DNA of 64,000 nucleotides from DASUAS01 sp963756895 (GCA_963756895.1 CAVWPI010000007.1:248001-312000); one strand, 5' to 3'; numbered from the stretch's first letter, positions 1 to 10,854 are shown. Notes: generated by a model from the letters alone, not told the origin. A program made the numbers and translations.

Positions 1-1
1 G

Positions 2-1300
2 CGCATGGGCCCCACTCTGCAGCGGTTGACACGCGAGAGCATGCAGCTGAACGCGTCGATGAACAACACCATCGCCGAGCGCTTCAACGTGAGCGGTGCG
101 CTCGTCGTGAAGCTGTTCGGACGCCACCGCCAGGAGTCCGACACGTTCTCCGACCGGGCCGGGCGCGTCCGCGACATCGGCGTGCAGACGGCCATGTACT
201 CACGCGTGCTCTTCGTCGCCCTCGGCCTCGTCGCGGCCGTCGGCACCGCCATCGTCTACTTCGTCGGTGGCAACCTGGCCATCTCCGGCACCATCGGCGT
301 GGGCACCATCGCCGCGTTCACCGTGTACGTCAGCCAGATCTACCAGCCGCTCACGCAGCTCGCGAACGCGCGCGTCGACGTGCTCACGGCGCTGGTGTCG
401 TTCGAGCGCGTGTTCGAGGTGCTCGACTTCCCGGCGCTCATCACCGACCGGCCCGGGGCCCACGACCTGGTCGAGCCGGTCGGACGGGTGGAATTCGACC
501 ACGTGTGGTTCCGCCACCCGTCGGCCGCGGTGTCGTCGATCGCGTCGCTGGAGGAGGCGAGCGCGGCAACCGACACCGAGGAGAGCGACTGGATCCTCCG
601 CGACGTGAGCTTCACCATCGCGCCCGGGGAGCTCGTCGCACTGGTCGGCCCGTCGGGCGCGGGCAAGACCACCAGCGCGCTCCTCGTCCCCCGCATCCAC
701 GACGTCAGCGCCGGTGAGGTGCGCGTCGACGGGCACGACGTACGCGACTACACGCTCGACTCGTTGCGCGACGCCGTCGGCATGGTCATGCAGGACCCGC
801 ACCTCTTCCACGACACGATCCGCAACAACCTCCGGTACGCGCGCCCCGACGCCACCGACGACGAGCTGGTCGAGGCATGCCGGGCCGCACGCATCCACGA
901 CATGATCGCCGGGCTGCCCGACGGTTACGACACCGTCGTCGGCGAGCGCGGCTACCGCATGTCGGGCGGCGAGAAGCAACGCCTGGCCATCGCCCGCATG
1001 CTGCTGAAGGACCCTGCGGTCGTGATCCTCGACGAGGCGACGTCGCACCTCGACTCCGAGTCGGAGGTGGCGATCCAGCACGCACTCGCCGACGCGCTGG
1101 TCGGGCGCACGTCGCTGGTGATCGCCCACCGGCTCTCGACCATCGTCGCCGCCGACCGCATCCTCGTGCTCGAGGACGGCCGCATCATCGAGAGCGGCCG
1201 CCACGACGACCTGCTGCGCGCAGGCGGTCTCTACACCGACCTCTACCGCACGCAGGTCGACACGCCCGCGGTGGACACCCCGGCCGCCGACGCGGGGTGA
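2..1300 (+). CDS. ABC transporter, fused permease/ATPase (5' partial)
   Basis: C-terminal part of an ABC exporter half-transporter (MsbA/MDR type) that couples ATP hydrolysis to export across the cytoplasmic membrane; the substrate cannot be told. The frame is open to the window edge, so the start is missing. Visible parts are the last membrane helices (about residues 68-120), Walker A GPSGAGKTT (about 216), signature MSGGEKQR (about 319), Walker B AVVILDEATS with D-loop SHLD (about 340), and H-loop IAHRLST. The next gene starts 13 bases downstream on the same strand. The family assignment is firm; the substrate is unknown. Confidence 0.93.
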   Translation, partial: RMGPTLQRLTRESMQLNASMNNTIAERFNVSGALVVKLFGRHRQESDTFSDRAGRVRDIGVQTAMYSRVLFVALGLVAAVGTAIVYFVGGNLAISGTIGVGTIAAFTVYVSQIYQPLTQLANARVDVLTALVSFERVFEVLDFPALITDRPGAHDLVEPVGRVEFDHVWFRHPSAAVSSIASLEEASAATDTEESDWILRDVSFTIAPGELVALVGPSGAGKTTSALLVPRIHDVSAGEVRVDGHDVRDYTLDSLRDAVGMVMQDPHLFHDTIRNNLRYARPDATDDELVEACRAARIHDMIAGLPDGYDTVVGERGYRMSGGEKQRLAIARMLLKDPAVVILDEATSHLDSESEVAIQHALADALVGRTSLVIAHRLSTIVAADRILVLEDGRIIESGRHDDLLRAGGLYTDLYRTQVDTPAVDTPAADAG

Positions 1301-1313
1301 CACACTGCCCGGT

Positions 1314-2639
1314 GTGAACCGGACAACTCGACGCATCTGTGCCCTCGGCGCACTGCTCTGCGCGCTCGGCGCGCTGGCCGTGATCGTCGCGGTGCTCTGG
1401 AACAACTGGGCGCCGCTGCTCGGTGCCTTCGTCCTCGTGCTGGTGGCGCTGATGGCCGCCTGGTACGTGGTGACGAAGCGGGGGGTCGTGCGCCTGCTGG
1501 CTGCGATCGTCGCGGTGGCGGCGGTCGTGGTGGCGTTCGTGACGCTGCTGCGCAACCACAGCTTCGGCGACATCGTGCTGGCGGTGGTGCTGGTCGTGGC
1601 GTTCGCGTGGCTGGCACGCGCAGCGCTGCGCAACGATCCGTCGACGATCGCCGACGAGCCGTCGCGCGGCACGCCGGTCGGCGCCGCGCAGCAACCGGTG
1701 CTGATCATGAACCGCTGGTCGGGCGGCGGGAAGGCGAACGAGGCGTTCGCGGCGGCTGCCCACGAGCGCGGCATCGAAACGGTGACCCTCGAACGGGGCG
1801 ACGACCTCGAGCAGCTCGCACGCGATGCGATCGGCCGGGGCGCCGACGTGATCGGCATGGCCGGCGGCGACGGCTCCCAGGCGCTCGTCGCCGACATCGC
1901 GTCGGAGCACGACGTGCCCTTCGTGTGCATCCCCGCCGGCACCCGCAACCACTTCGCCCTCGACCTCGGCGTCGACCGCGACGACGTGGTGGGCGCACTC
2001 GACGCCTTCATCGACGGCTACGAGCGGCGGGTCGACCTCGCGCGCGTGAACGGCCGCGTGTTCGTGAACAACGTGTCGTTCGGCGTGTACGCCGCGATCG
2101 TGCAGTCGGACGAGTACCGCGACGCCAAGCTCAACACCGCGGCCAAGATGCTGCCCGAGCTCCTCGGCTCGGACTACGACCCGTTCGACTTCGAGCTCGA
2201 CGGCCCGCCGGCGGTGGCGAGCTGCGACCCCGACCTCATCCTCGTGTCGAACAACATCTACAAGCTCGAAGGCATCGGCGGGCTGGGGACGCGCGAGCGC
2301 CTCGACGAGGGCGTGCTCGGCGTCATCGTGGTGGAGGTGCACAACGGCGCCGAGCTCGCGCAGCTCGTCTCGCTGTCGACCGCCGGCCGGGGCTCGGCCT
2401 ACTCGGGATGGCACGAGTGGACCACGCCCACGCTCGAGGTGCGGTCGGGCAAGCCGATCGACATCGGCATCGACGGCGAGGCCGTCACCCTCGACTCCCC
2501 GGTGCGGCTCGAGGTGCAGCCGGGCGCGCTGCGGGTCCGCATCGCCCCGCATCATCCCGGCGTGTCGCCGGCCCGGGCGGCGAGCGCGGTGCAGGCGGCG
2601 GCCATGCGTCGGCTCATTCACACCGCGTTCGGCGCCTGA
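1314..2639 (+). CDS. Diacylglycerol kinase family protein with N-terminal membrane helices
   Basis: Lipid kinase-like protein of 441 residues. Three or four hydrophobic helices fill residues 8-105. A DAGK catalytic domain follows, with the nucleotide-binding motifs NRWSGGGK (about 130), GGDGS (about 183, the usual GGDGT) and PAGTRNH. Homologues phosphorylate diacylglycerol or related lipids at the inner membrane face; the actual substrate here is inferred only. The GTG start at 1314 lies 13 bases after the ABC transporter stop, so the two are probably co-transcribed. The frame is intact. Confidence 0.85.
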   Translation: MNRTTRRICALGALLCALGALAVIVAVLWNNWAPLLGAFVLVLVALMAAWYVVTKRGVVRLLAAIVAVAAVVVAFVTLLRNHSFGDIVLAVVLVVAFAWLARAALRNDPSTIADEPSRGTPVGAAQQPVLIMNRWSGGGKANEAFAAAAHERGIETVTLERGDDLEQLARDAIGRGADVIGMAGGDGSQALVADIASEHDVPFVCIPAGTRNHFALDLGVDRDDVVGALDAFIDGYERRVDLARVNGRVFVNNVSFGVYAAIVQSDEYRDAKLNTAAKMLPELLGSDYDPFDFELDGPPAVASCDPDLILVSNNIYKLEGIGGLGTRERLDEGVLGVIVVEVHNGAELAQLVSLSTAGRGSAYSGWHEWTTPTLEVRSGKPIDIGIDGEAVTLDSPVRLEVQPGALRVRIAPHHPGVSPARAASAVQAAAMRRLIHTAFGA

Positions 2640-2775
2640 CCGCCACGTCAGGCCGCGTCACGCCGCGCGGCGGCGCGAGGGTCGCCGGTTAGCATCGTCG
2701 TTTCGCTCCCCCGGCCTCGGAGCTCCCCGCGGGCTCCGGGCCCCGACCGCGCAGCCGACGGCGAGCCCCCTTCCC

Positions 2776-3895
2776 ATGGTCGATCCCGCAACCTCTCCGG
2801 GGGAATCCCCCGACCGCCGTGACCGGCGGCGCGACCGCAAGCGTCGACGCGCGCGCAAGGTCGTCGGCATCGTGACCGGGGTGCTCGCGGTCGCGGCGGT
2901 CGTGCTGGTCGCAAGCGACCTGGTGCGCCTCAGCGGCGAGGACAAGCCCTCGCTCGCCGGCACCGTCGAGACCACCGTCGACCGCGGCCCGTCGAACGCG
3001 ACCACGACGACCGGCGCCCGCGATTGCCGGCCGCTCTCGGGCGACGAGCCGCTGCGGCTCTGGGTCGGGGGCGACTCGCTCGCCGGCTCCCTCGGCCCGG
3101 AGCTCGGGAAGCTCGCGGGCGCGACCGGCGTGGTGCAGCCCTACTTCGACTCGCGCGTGTCGAGCGGCCTCGCCGATCCCGGCTTCTTCGACTGGCCCGA
3201 CCACGCGACCACCGAGATGGCGCGCCTCGACCCCGAGGTGGTCGCGTTCATCATCGGCACGAACGACTGGACCGCGGTGTCGGGCGACTGGAAGGGCGAC
3301 TACACGGCCAAGGTCGAGGCGATGATGAAGACGCTCGTCGGCACCGGCCGCACCGTCTACTGGCTCGGCGCACCCACGCTCAAGGACGAGAAGATGGACG
3401 CCGCGGTCGTCGAGGTGAACGCGGTCGCGCAGGAGGTGGCGAAGCGCCACCCGAAGGTGCACTACGTCGACACCTACAAGCTGTTCTCCGACACCGACGG
3501 CACCTTCGCCTACGACCTCCCCATCGAGGACGGCACGACCGTCACCATGCGCGGAGGCGACGGCGTCCACTTCACCATGGACGGCGCCGACTACCTGGCC
3601 CGCCAGGTGTACAAGCTCGTCGACGCGCAGTGCGGCGTCACCGAGCAGAAGGTCGACGGCCCGACGAAGCAGGCGATCGAGACCGAGGGCAGCACGCAGG
3701 TCGCGCCGGGTTCGTCCTCGAATTCCAACCGGCTCGTCGGGATCGTCAGGGAACTCGGGCGGCGGCACCGTCCAGACCACGCCGCCCGCGACCGCGCCGC
3801 CCACGTCGCCACCAGAACAGGCGCCGCCGGTGACCGAGGCGCCGACGACTGCGGCGCCAGCGACCACCGCGCCACCCGTCACCCAGGCCTCCTGA
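2776..3895 (+). CDS. Membrane-anchored SGNH/GDSL hydrolase (frameshift near 3' end)
   Basis: Extracytoplasmic esterase/acyltransferase-fold protein. A basic N-terminus is followed by one membrane helix (about residues 31-50). The SGNH domain then shows block I GGDSLAGS (about 98), block III GTND (about 161) and block V DGVHFTMDG (about 262), so the catalytic Ser, Asn and Asp/His are present. Similar actinobacterial proteins act on cell-envelope polymers, but the substrate is not known. After about position 3725 the frame shifts by one. The shifted frame gives a Pro/Thr-rich low-complexity tail (PPATAPPTSPP type) ending at 3895, whereas the unshifted frame gives Arg-rich nonsense to 3930. Confidence 0.75.
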
Positions 3896-3926
3896 TCCGG
3901 AACGGCGCGTCGGTAGGCTCCCGGCC

Positions 3927-5557
3927 ATGACCGACCAGCTCCCCGCGGCGGCCGCCGCCGTCGAGTGCGCGGCCGACGTGGTCGCCGCGGCCACCGCCCA
4001 CCTCGCCGCGCCGCGACCGTCGACGGCCGCATCTCCGTGGCCACGCTCGACGAGCACCAGGTGCTCGGCTACGACCTCGCGCACGCGGCGAGCGCGGTCG
4101 AGGCCGCGCGCGTGATGCTCGCGTACGCGGAGTACGGCGAGGTCGAGTCGCTGCTCGCGCGCGCGTTCGTCGCCGACGCGATCGCCGACCTCGGCGCCCG
4201 GCTGCTCGGCCGCGAGGCGGTCTGGGGCGTCGACGCGTCGCTGCTCGCCGACGCGTTGCCGTTCGTGGAGGAGCACCGCACGCCGGAGTTCCTCGAGCAG
4301 GTGGCGGCGACGCTCGAGCGCACCGGCAGCGGGCCCAGCCACCTCCCCGACGACTTCCAGCTCGCGGCCGAGACGTTCCACCGCTTCGCGGAGGCCGAGA
4401 TCCGCCCCGTCGCCGAGCACGTGCACCGCACCAACGCCGACATCCCCGAGGACGTCATCAGCGGGCTGGCCGAGATCGGCGGGTTCGGGCTGTCGGTGCC
4501 GGAGGAGTACGGCGGGTACGCGGCGGGCGGCGAGGCCGACTACCTCGGCATGGTGGTCGCCACCGAGGAGCTCTCGTGGGGTTCGCTCGGCGTCGGCGGG
4601 TCGCTCATCACCCGGCCCGAGATCCTCACCCGCGCCATCGTCACCGGCGGCACCGACGAGCAGAAGCAGCGCTGGCTGCCCCGCATCGCCGCCGGCGAGC
4701 TCATGGTCGGCGTGATGGTCACCGAGCCCGACTACGGCTCCGACGTCGCCGGCGTCGGCACCACCGCGACGCCCGTCCGACGGCGGCTACGTGATCAACG
4801 GCGTGAAGACGTGGGCCACGTTCGCAGGGCGCGCCAACCTGCTGATGCTGCTCGCCCGCACCGATCCCGATCGCAGCATCACGCACCGCGGGCTGTCGCT
4901 GTTCGTGGTCGAGAAGGAGCGCGGTGCCCGGGCACTCGTTCGCGCTCGAGCAGCCCGACGGCGGGAAGCTCGAGGGCCGCGCCATCGACACCCTCGGCTA
5001 CCGCGGCATGCACTCCTACGAGGTGTCGTTCTCCGACTGGTTCGTGCCCGCCGAGAACCTCGTCGGCGAGGAAGGCGGCCTCGGCAAGGGCTTCTACCTC
5101 CAGATGGAGGGCTTCGAGAACGGGCGCCTGCAGACCGCGGCGCGTGCGGTCGGGCTCATGCAGGCCGCGTTCGAGGCCGGGCTCGCGTACGCGCAGCGAA
5201 CGACAGGTGTTCGGCAAGCCGGTGTTCGACTACCAGCTGTCGCGCGTGAAGCTCGGCCGCATGGCCGCGCTCATCGCCGCCGGTCGCCAGTTCTCCTACG
5301 ACGTCGCCCGCCGCATGGGCCGCGGCGAGGGCACGCTCTCGGCGTCGATGGTGAAGGCCTACGTGTGCCGGTCGGCCGAGTGGGTCACGCGCGAGGCGAT
5401 GCAGCTGCACGGCGGCATGGGCTACGCCGAGGAGTTCCCGGTGTCGCGCTACTTCGTCGACGCCCGCGTGCTGTCGATCTTCGAGGGCGCCGACGAGACG
5501 CTGTGCCTCCGCGTGATCGCCCGCCGCCTCGCCGAGCAGGCGCTCGCCGAGCAGTAG
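3927..5557 (+). CDS. Acyl-CoA dehydrogenase (frameshifted)
   Basis: FAD-dependent alpha,beta-dehydrogenation of an acyl-CoA thioester. The protein would be about 540 residues, longer than the usual 380, because roughly 125 residues precede the dehydrogenase domain. Family marks are VTEPDYGSD (flavin-binding loop), VINGVKTW, ERQVFGKP and the C-terminal IFEGADE segment that usually holds the catalytic Glu. Reading frame changes occur near 3995, 4775, 4921 and 5199. The last three are each repaired by adding one CG/GC pair, for example AQRERQVFG at 5199. The gene is probably intact in the organism. Confidence 0.82.
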
Positions 5558-5599
5558 ACGCCGGGCAACCTCCTCGCCGCCGTCGGGCGTCGAGGAGGT

Positions 5600-7080
5600 G
5601 TGGACCTGCCCATCGAGCTCGGGCCCTGCTCGAACGGCGAGTACGACCCGGCCCCGCTGTCACCCGTCGCGCGCGAGGCCCAGCGCGGGCGCGGGTCGAC
5701 TGCGACGACAACGCGCGGCGCACCGGCGTCTCGCGCCGCCGGTTCCTGCGCTCGTTGTGCGGCGCGGCGACGACGCTGCTGGCCATCAACGCGTGCTCGG
5801 AGGAGTCGGCCCGCCACGCGGGCGGCGCAAGCCCGGCGGGACGTTCTCGGTGCCGCCGACCAGCGCGGTCGATCCCGACGCCGCGCGCGCGGCGCTCGCC
5901 GGCGACGAGTTCGTGTTCGACGTGCAGGGGCACTTCTTGGACTACTCCGTCGAGCCGGGCACGGTGCAGGGCCGCGAGTTCTGGAGCGCGTTTCCCGCAG
6001 CGCGACTGCGGCGAGGCCGATCCCGCGTGTGCTTCTCGGTCGACCACTTCATGGAGGAGGTGTTCCTCCGCAGCGACACGTCGATGGTCGTGCTGTCGGC
6101 GCTGCCGATCGCACCCGAGGGCAGCCCGATGTCGGCCGAGGCGATGGACCATGCCCGCCGGTTGGCCGAGGCCGCGTGCCACGACGAGCGCGTGCTGCTC
6201 CACGCGCAGGCGCTCCCGAACGTCGGCGACCTCCAGGCGAACCTCGACGCGATGAGCGACGCGGTGGCGCGCTACCCGATCGTGTGCTGGAAGGTGTTCA
6301 CCAATTTCCCCGACCTCTACGACGGTTCCGGGAACGCATGGCGACTCGACGACGGCGATCCCGCGCTGGCGCGGGTCGGCGACGCGTTCCTGCGCCACGC
6401 GGTCGAGCTGGGGGTGCCGACCGTCGCCGCGCACAAGGGCCTCTCGACCACGCTCGGGTACTCGTCGCCGTTCGCCTCGCCCGCCGACGTCGGACCGGCC
6501 GCACGCGCGCATCCCGACGTGCGCTTCCTCGTGTACCACTCCGGCTTCGAGGCCGACGTCGTCGAGGGTCCGTACGACCCGGCGACGCGCCGACCAGGGC
6601 GTGAACCGCCTCGTCGTCGAGCATGCAGGACGCGGGCATCGGACCGAACCAGAACGTGTACGCCGAGCTCGGCACGACGTGGTGGTCGCTGCTCGCCCGG
6701 CCCGAGGAGGCCGCGCACCTGCTGGGCAAGCTGCTGGTCCACGTCGGCGAGGACAACGTGCTGTGGGGCACCGACGCGGTGTTCTACGGCTCGCCGCAGG
6801 GCCAGATCCAGGCGTTCCGCGCGTTCCAGATCTCCGAGCAGTTCCAGGAGCAGTTCGGCTACCCCGCGCTCACCGACGACATCAAGCGCAAGGTCCTCGG
6901 GCTCAACGCGCTGCGGCTGCACGACGTCGACCCCGTCACCGTGCCGTGCACGTTCACCCGCGCCGACCTCGAGCAGCTTCGGCTCGCGCTCCCGGTGTCG
7001 GTCGAGCGCCGCGGCCCGCGGACCCAGGCCGAGCTCCGCGACTTCGTGGCGCCGACGCCGACACGCGCCGAGGTCCGCGA
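5600..7080 (+). CDS. Tat-exported amidohydrolase, possible lipoprotein (frameshifted)
   Basis: Metal-dependent hydrolase/decarboxylase-fold protein of the PF04909 amidohydrolase family. About 45 residues in, a twin-arginine motif SRRRFL is followed by a hydrophobic stretch ending LLAINAC, which looks like a Tat signal with a lipobox cysteine. The remainder includes FDVQGHFLDYS, ADPxxCFSVDHF, VAAHKG, YHSGFE and a C-terminal WGTDAVFYGS segment typical of the family. Frame changes lie near 5690, 5832, 5990, 6030, 6590 and 6617. The last two fit CG losses (TRADQGVNRL, then VASMQDAG). The 3' end is uncertain because no stop occurs before the convergent gene. Confidence 0.72.
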
Positions 7081-7124
7081 TGGTCGAGCCGTCGCCGTCC
7101 CGCACTCCGGACGGCCGCTTCCGC

Positions 7125-8060
7125 TCAGCGCTGCGGGTCATGCCGGCGCGCTCGCCGCGGCTGACGAACTTCAGTGCCATCTTGCGGCTGGCCTCGTCGA
7201 TCATCTCGTCGCCGAACATGACCGCACCGCGCCGGTCGCCCTCGGTGGTGGCCTTCTCGTAGGCGTCGAGGATGTCGAACGCGTGGTCGTACTGCTCCTG
7301 GGTGGGGGTGAACACCTCGTTGATCACCGCGACCTGGTCGGGGTGCAACGCCCACTTGCCGTCGTAGCCGAGGATGCGGGTGCGCATCGCGTAGTCGCGC
7401 AGCGCGTCGAGCTCCTTGATCTTGAGGAACGGGCCGTCGATCACCTGCAGGCCGTTGGCGCGTCCGGCCATGAGGATCTTCGAGAACGTGTAGTGGAAGT
7501 GGTCGCCCGGGTACTCGGGGATCTGCACGCCACCCGTGAGCACCGGCATCTCGGTCGACGCCGCGAAGTCGGCGGGACCGAACACGATCGTCTCCATCCG
7601 CGGCGACGCCGCGCAGATCTCCTCCACGTTGATGAGACCGCGGGCGGTCTCGATCTGCGCCTCGATGCCGACGTGCGACTCGCGGCCGATGGTCTCCTCG
7701 ATCTGCGTGAGCAGGAGGTCGAGCGCGACGACGTCGCTGGCGTACTGCACCTTCGGCAGCATGATCTCGTCGAGGCGCTCACCGGCGTTCTCGACCACGT
7801 GGATCGACGTCGCGGTAGGTCCACTTCGTGTCCCACGCGTTCACGCGCACGCACACGACGGTGTCGCCCCAGTCGAGCTCGCGGATCGCGCGCACGACGT
7901 TGTCGCGCGCGGCTTCCTTCTCGAGCGGCGCCACCGAGTCCTCGAGGTCGAGGAACACCATGTCGGCGCCGAGGCCGGGCGCCTTGCCGAGCATCTTCTC
8001 GCTCGAGCCCGGCACCGCCAGGCAGGTCCGACGGGGCAGGCTCCGGGAACGTTCCGACAT
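7125..8060 (-). CDS. HpcH/HpaI-citrate lyase beta family CoA-ester lyase (frameshifted)
   Basis: Probably a malyl-CoA/citramalyl-CoA-type lyase that cleaves or forms a 3-hydroxyacyl-CoA C-C bond with Mg2+. The product starts MSERSRSLPRRTCLAVPGSS and shows FLDLEDSVAP, KWTYRDVD, IMLPKV, IETARGL, FGPADFAA and GKWALHPDQV, all family hallmarks including the acidic metal ligands. Near 7803 the frame breaks, and adding one CG pair rejoins DVDPRVVENAG. The stop is inferred at 7125 after RAGMTRSA; the uncorrected frame runs on into the opposite gene. The gene converges with the Tat amidohydrolase. Confidence 0.82.
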
Positions 8061-8122
8061 GCCGGCGAGGGTAGACCGGAGCGCCCGGGCAGCCCGGAAT
8101 GGGCGGGCGTAGCCTGATCGGC

Positions 8123-8956
8123 ATGGCCGACATCGTCCCTCACCGAGCTCGGCGACGGCGTGTACGCGTGGCTGCTGCCGGGCGGCGAGACCGGCGTCGG
8201 CCAACGCGGGCGTGGTCGTCGACGACGACGGCATCACCGTGATCGACACGCTCATGGTGCGCTCGCAGTGGGAGCCGTTCGCGGCCGCGGTGAAGGACCT
8301 GGACTGCCCGTGCGGCGCACGATCCTCACCCACGCGCACATCGACCACGTCGGCGGCACCAAGGCGTTCCCCGCGGCGGCGATCTACGGCACCCCGGTCA
8401 CCAGCGACGCGCTCGACCAGCCGATGCCGATCGACGGCTACAAGCAGTTCATGCCCGCGTTCGACGAGGAGTTCGACGACCTCGCCGAGATCGGCACCCG
8501 GCCCGGTGACCCACCTCGTCGACGGCGCCGCGCAGCTCACGCCGCGCGTCGAGCTGCTCCCCGCGTCGGGCCACACCGCCGGCGACCTGCTGGTGCTGGT
8601 CGCCGACTGCGACCTGTGCTTCGCCGGCGACCTCTGCTTCTTCGGCGTGACCCCGCTCGCGTTCCAGGGTGACCCGGCGACGTGGGCCGACATGCTCGAC
8701 GTCGTCGTCGAGCTCGCCGACGTGATCGTGCCCGGCCACGGTCCGGTGGGCGGCGAGGCCGAGGTGCGCGACCTGCAGGGCTACCTGCGGGCGTGCGTCG
8801 CCGCGAACGGCGACGTCGGCGCGATCGCGCCCGGCCCGTGGGACGACTGGATCGACCGCGAGCGCGACGCCATCAACGTCGAGCGCGCCGCGCTGCTCGC
8901 GCAGGGCGACGACGCGCTGCCGCCCGTCGATGCTCAAGGCCATCGGCCTGGCCTGA
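8123..8956 (+). CDS. MBL-fold metallo-hydrolase (five frameshifts)
   Basis: Metallo-beta-lactamase-fold hydrolase of about 275 residues. The zinc motif THAHIDHVGG (HxHxDH) lies near 8333, and the later ligands sit in ASGHTAGD, FAGDLCFFG and VIVPGHGP. The start ATG at 8123 is close upstream of SLTELGDGVYAW after correction, and the stop is at 8954-8956 after MLKAIGLA. Breaks occur near 8135, 8199, 8311, 8508 and 8929. Four are repaired by one CG/GC pair and the one at 8311 by a single G. The order of conserved segments is normal, so this is a damaged read of an ordinary gene. The substrate is unknown. Confidence 0.8.
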
Positions 8957-9032
8957 TCTGTCGCACCCGTTGCCACCGAAGCAGGGCGCCGATGACGGCG
9001 GCGCACCGGGTCGCGGCGTAATCTCTCTCCCC

Positions 9033-9512
9033 GTGGCGAAGAACCCCGACCCGAACCTCAAGCTCGCGAGCACGAAGGGCGTGACGCGCACGCTCGACGA
9101 CTGGTCGACGATGTTCCACCTCTGCCTCGTGATCCTGCCGCCGCGTCCCGAGGCGTCGGTGTTCATCCCGATCGCCGAGCGGATCTTCAAGGTGCTCGGC
9201 GACGCCGACTGCCGCACCGCGCTCTGCGTCGTCGGCAACGAGTTCATCGCCCGTGGCGTGCTCGGCGACGCCGAGAAGAAGTACCTCTCGTTCGTCGACA
9301 CCGACGGCGAGTTGGCCACCAGCCTCGGCCTCACCCACCTGCCGGCGTTCGTGCACCTGCGCCAGGACACGACGCTCGGCGCCGCCGCGGAGGGCTGGGA
9401 TCCGGTCGCGTGGCAGGCGGTGGCGAAGGAGATCGGCAAGGCGATGGCCTGGAGCGTTCCCACGGTGGCTGCGGCCGGGGACCCCCCGCCCACACCCGGA
9501 TGGCCGGTCTGA
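9033..9512 (+). CDS. Conserved hypothetical protein, thioredoxin-like fold suspected
   Basis: Intact 159-residue cytoplasmic protein from a GTG start at 9033. It has no signal peptide or membrane helix. The pattern of beta strands and a LPAFVHLRQD segment (cis-proline-like position near residue 100) resembles a thioredoxin fold, but no CxxC active site is present, so a thiol redox role is not supported. A short Pro-rich tail closes the protein. It follows the MBL gene by about 75 bases. The function is not recognised. Confidence 0.6.
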   Translation: MAKNPDPNLKLASTKGVTRTLDDWSTMFHLCLVILPPRPEASVFIPIAERIFKVLGDADCRTALCVVGNEFIARGVLGDAEKKYLSFVDTDGELATSLGLTHLPAFVHLRQDTTLGAAAEGWDPVAWQAVAKEIGKAMAWSVPTVAAAGDPPPTPGWPV

Positions 9513-9610
9513 AACCACGTGTGAGCTGAACTTCAACGCAAGTTCAACAGCTCCCACAGGCCCTCCCGATGCTGGCATGGGCCAGTGGCGTTCGCTAGGG
9601 TCCTCGTCAG

Positions 9611-9639
9611 TCCGTACCGGGGGTCCACCCCTGTACGGA
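9611..9639 (+). promoter_or_regulatory. Stem-loop in the leader/upstream region of the NlpC/P60 gene
   Basis: Inverted repeat TCCGTAC (9611-9617) and GTACGGA (9633-9639), extended inward by four G-C pairs after one mismatch, with loop GTCCA. It lies in the 215-base gap between two co-directional genes, about 90 bases before the NlpC/P60 start, and is followed by a G/T-rich run. It could be a terminator for the upstream gene or a leader structure. A second small hairpin (CGGC-CTA-GCCG) sits just before the ribosome binding site. Confidence 0.4.
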
Positions 9640-9727
9640 TGTGTTGTTGTTGGATGTCTTACGTGTTTGTTGTGCACAACGTCGTGTTCAGCAAGGACCG
9701 AAACGGCCTAGCCGGAGGAGTCCCCAC

Positions 9728-10843
9728 ATGAACCGTCGAGCTCTCAGGCTCGTCACACTCGCCCTGTTCGTCGCCACGCTCGGGGTGATCGCAGCACCCG
9801 GAGTCGCCATCGCCGACCCGATCGGCGACAAGCAGGCGGAAGCGCAGCAACTCGAATCCCAGATCAACGGCAACGCCGAGAAGCTCAGCGCACTCAACGA
9901 GCAGATCAACTCCACCCAGAACGAGCTCGACAAGGCCAACGCCGACATCGCCGCCGCCGAGGCACTCGTCGCCGCCGCCAAGGCGAAGACGACGGAGCTC
10001 CGCGCCGAGGTCGCCCGTCGGGCCGCCTCCGTCTACACGCAGAGCGGCACCAACAGCGGCGTCGAGGAGCTCGACGCCGCGAACGCCCAGGACCTCTCCT
10101 CGAAGCAGAAGTACAGCTCACTGGCCGCGCAGCGAGACAACGAGATCGTGGCGCAGCTCGCGAAGGCCAAGGAGCAGGTCACCGAGCGCAAGGCCGACGC
10201 CGAAGACGCGCGTCAGACGGCGCAGGGCAAGCAGGACGAGCTGCAGTCGCAGAAGGACAAGCTCGACGAAGGCCAGGCCCAGCTCACGCAGCTGAAGTCG
10301 AAGGTCACCGGTGAGCTGCAGACGCTCGTCGACCAGGCCGCGGCCGAACGCAAGGCGCGCGAGACCGCGGCCGCGAAGGCGCAGTACGACGCGCAGCTCT
10401 CGGCGGCCGCGCAGCAGCAGGCCACGCAGGACACCAGCGGTGGTGGCGGCGGTGGCGGCGGCGACTACACCTACGGCGGTGGCAGCGCGACTCCCCCGGC
10501 GACGAGCGGTGGCGTCTCGGCCGTGCTGGCGTACGCGTACGCACAGCTCAACAAGCCGTACTGCTACGCCGGCGTGGGCCCGGGCTGCTACGACTGCTCC
10601 GGCCTCACGATGATGGCGTGGGCCCAGGCCGGCGTCAGCATGTCGCACGGCTCCTACGACCAGCTCGCCTCGTTCCCGCGGGTCTCGATGGACCAGTTGC
10701 AGCCCGGCGACCTCGTCTACTGGGACAGCCACGTCGGCATCTACGTCGGCAACGGCAGCGTGCTCCATGCACCCCACACCGGCACGGTGGTCCAGATCAC
10801 CCCGATCTGGCCCGGCGTGATCGGCGCCAACCGCCCCGGCTGA
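9728..10843 (+). CDS. Secreted NlpC/P60 peptidoglycan endopeptidase with coiled coil
   Basis: Cell-wall hydrolase of 371 residues that cleaves peptide stems. The ATG at 9728 is chosen because GGAGGA lies 8 bases upstream and it opens a clean signal peptide (MNRRALRLVTLALF... cut after about residue 33). Residues 35-230 form a long Gln/Glu/Lys/Ala coiled coil. A Gly-rich linker (about 238-262) leads to the NlpC/P60 domain with catalytic Cys in YDCSGLTM, His in SHVGIYVG and a third polar position in LHAPHTG. The layout matches RipA/PcsB-type hydrolases, whose coiled coil controls activity. A strong hairpin follows 12 bases after the stop. Confidence 0.92.
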   Translation: MNRRALRLVTLALFVATLGVIAAPGVAIADPIGDKQAEAQQLESQINGNAEKLSALNEQINSTQNELDKANADIAAAEALVAAAKAKTTELRAEVARRAASVYTQSGTNSGVEELDAANAQDLSSKQKYSSLAAQRDNEIVAQLAKAKEQVTERKADAEDARQTAQGKQDELQSQKDKLDEGQAQLTQLKSKVTGELQTLVDQAAAERKARETAAAKAQYDAQLSAAAQQQATQDTSGGGGGGGGDYTYGGGSATPPATSGGVSAVLAYAYAQLNKPYCYAGVGPGCYDCSGLTMMAWAQAGVSMSHGSYDQLASFPRVSMDQLQPGDLVYWDSHVGIYVGNGSVLHAPHTGTVVQITPIWPGVIGANRPG

Positions 10844-10854
10844 CCCCCACCCAT

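Noticed and set aside
200..2621. Long open frames on the opposite strand of the ABC transporter and lipid kinase genes
   Set aside because: Composition is His/Arg/Val/Asp repeats typical of antisense frames in GC-rich DNA, with no motif, while the plus-strand genes have complete domains. Similar antisense frames across the window were left out for the same reason.
9513..9727. Possible cyclic-di-AMP riboswitch in front of the NlpC/P60 gene
   Set aside because: This switch is known before actinobacterial cell-wall hydrolases, but I could not find its conserved GAACC/GGGxx core segments; only a simple hairpin is visible.
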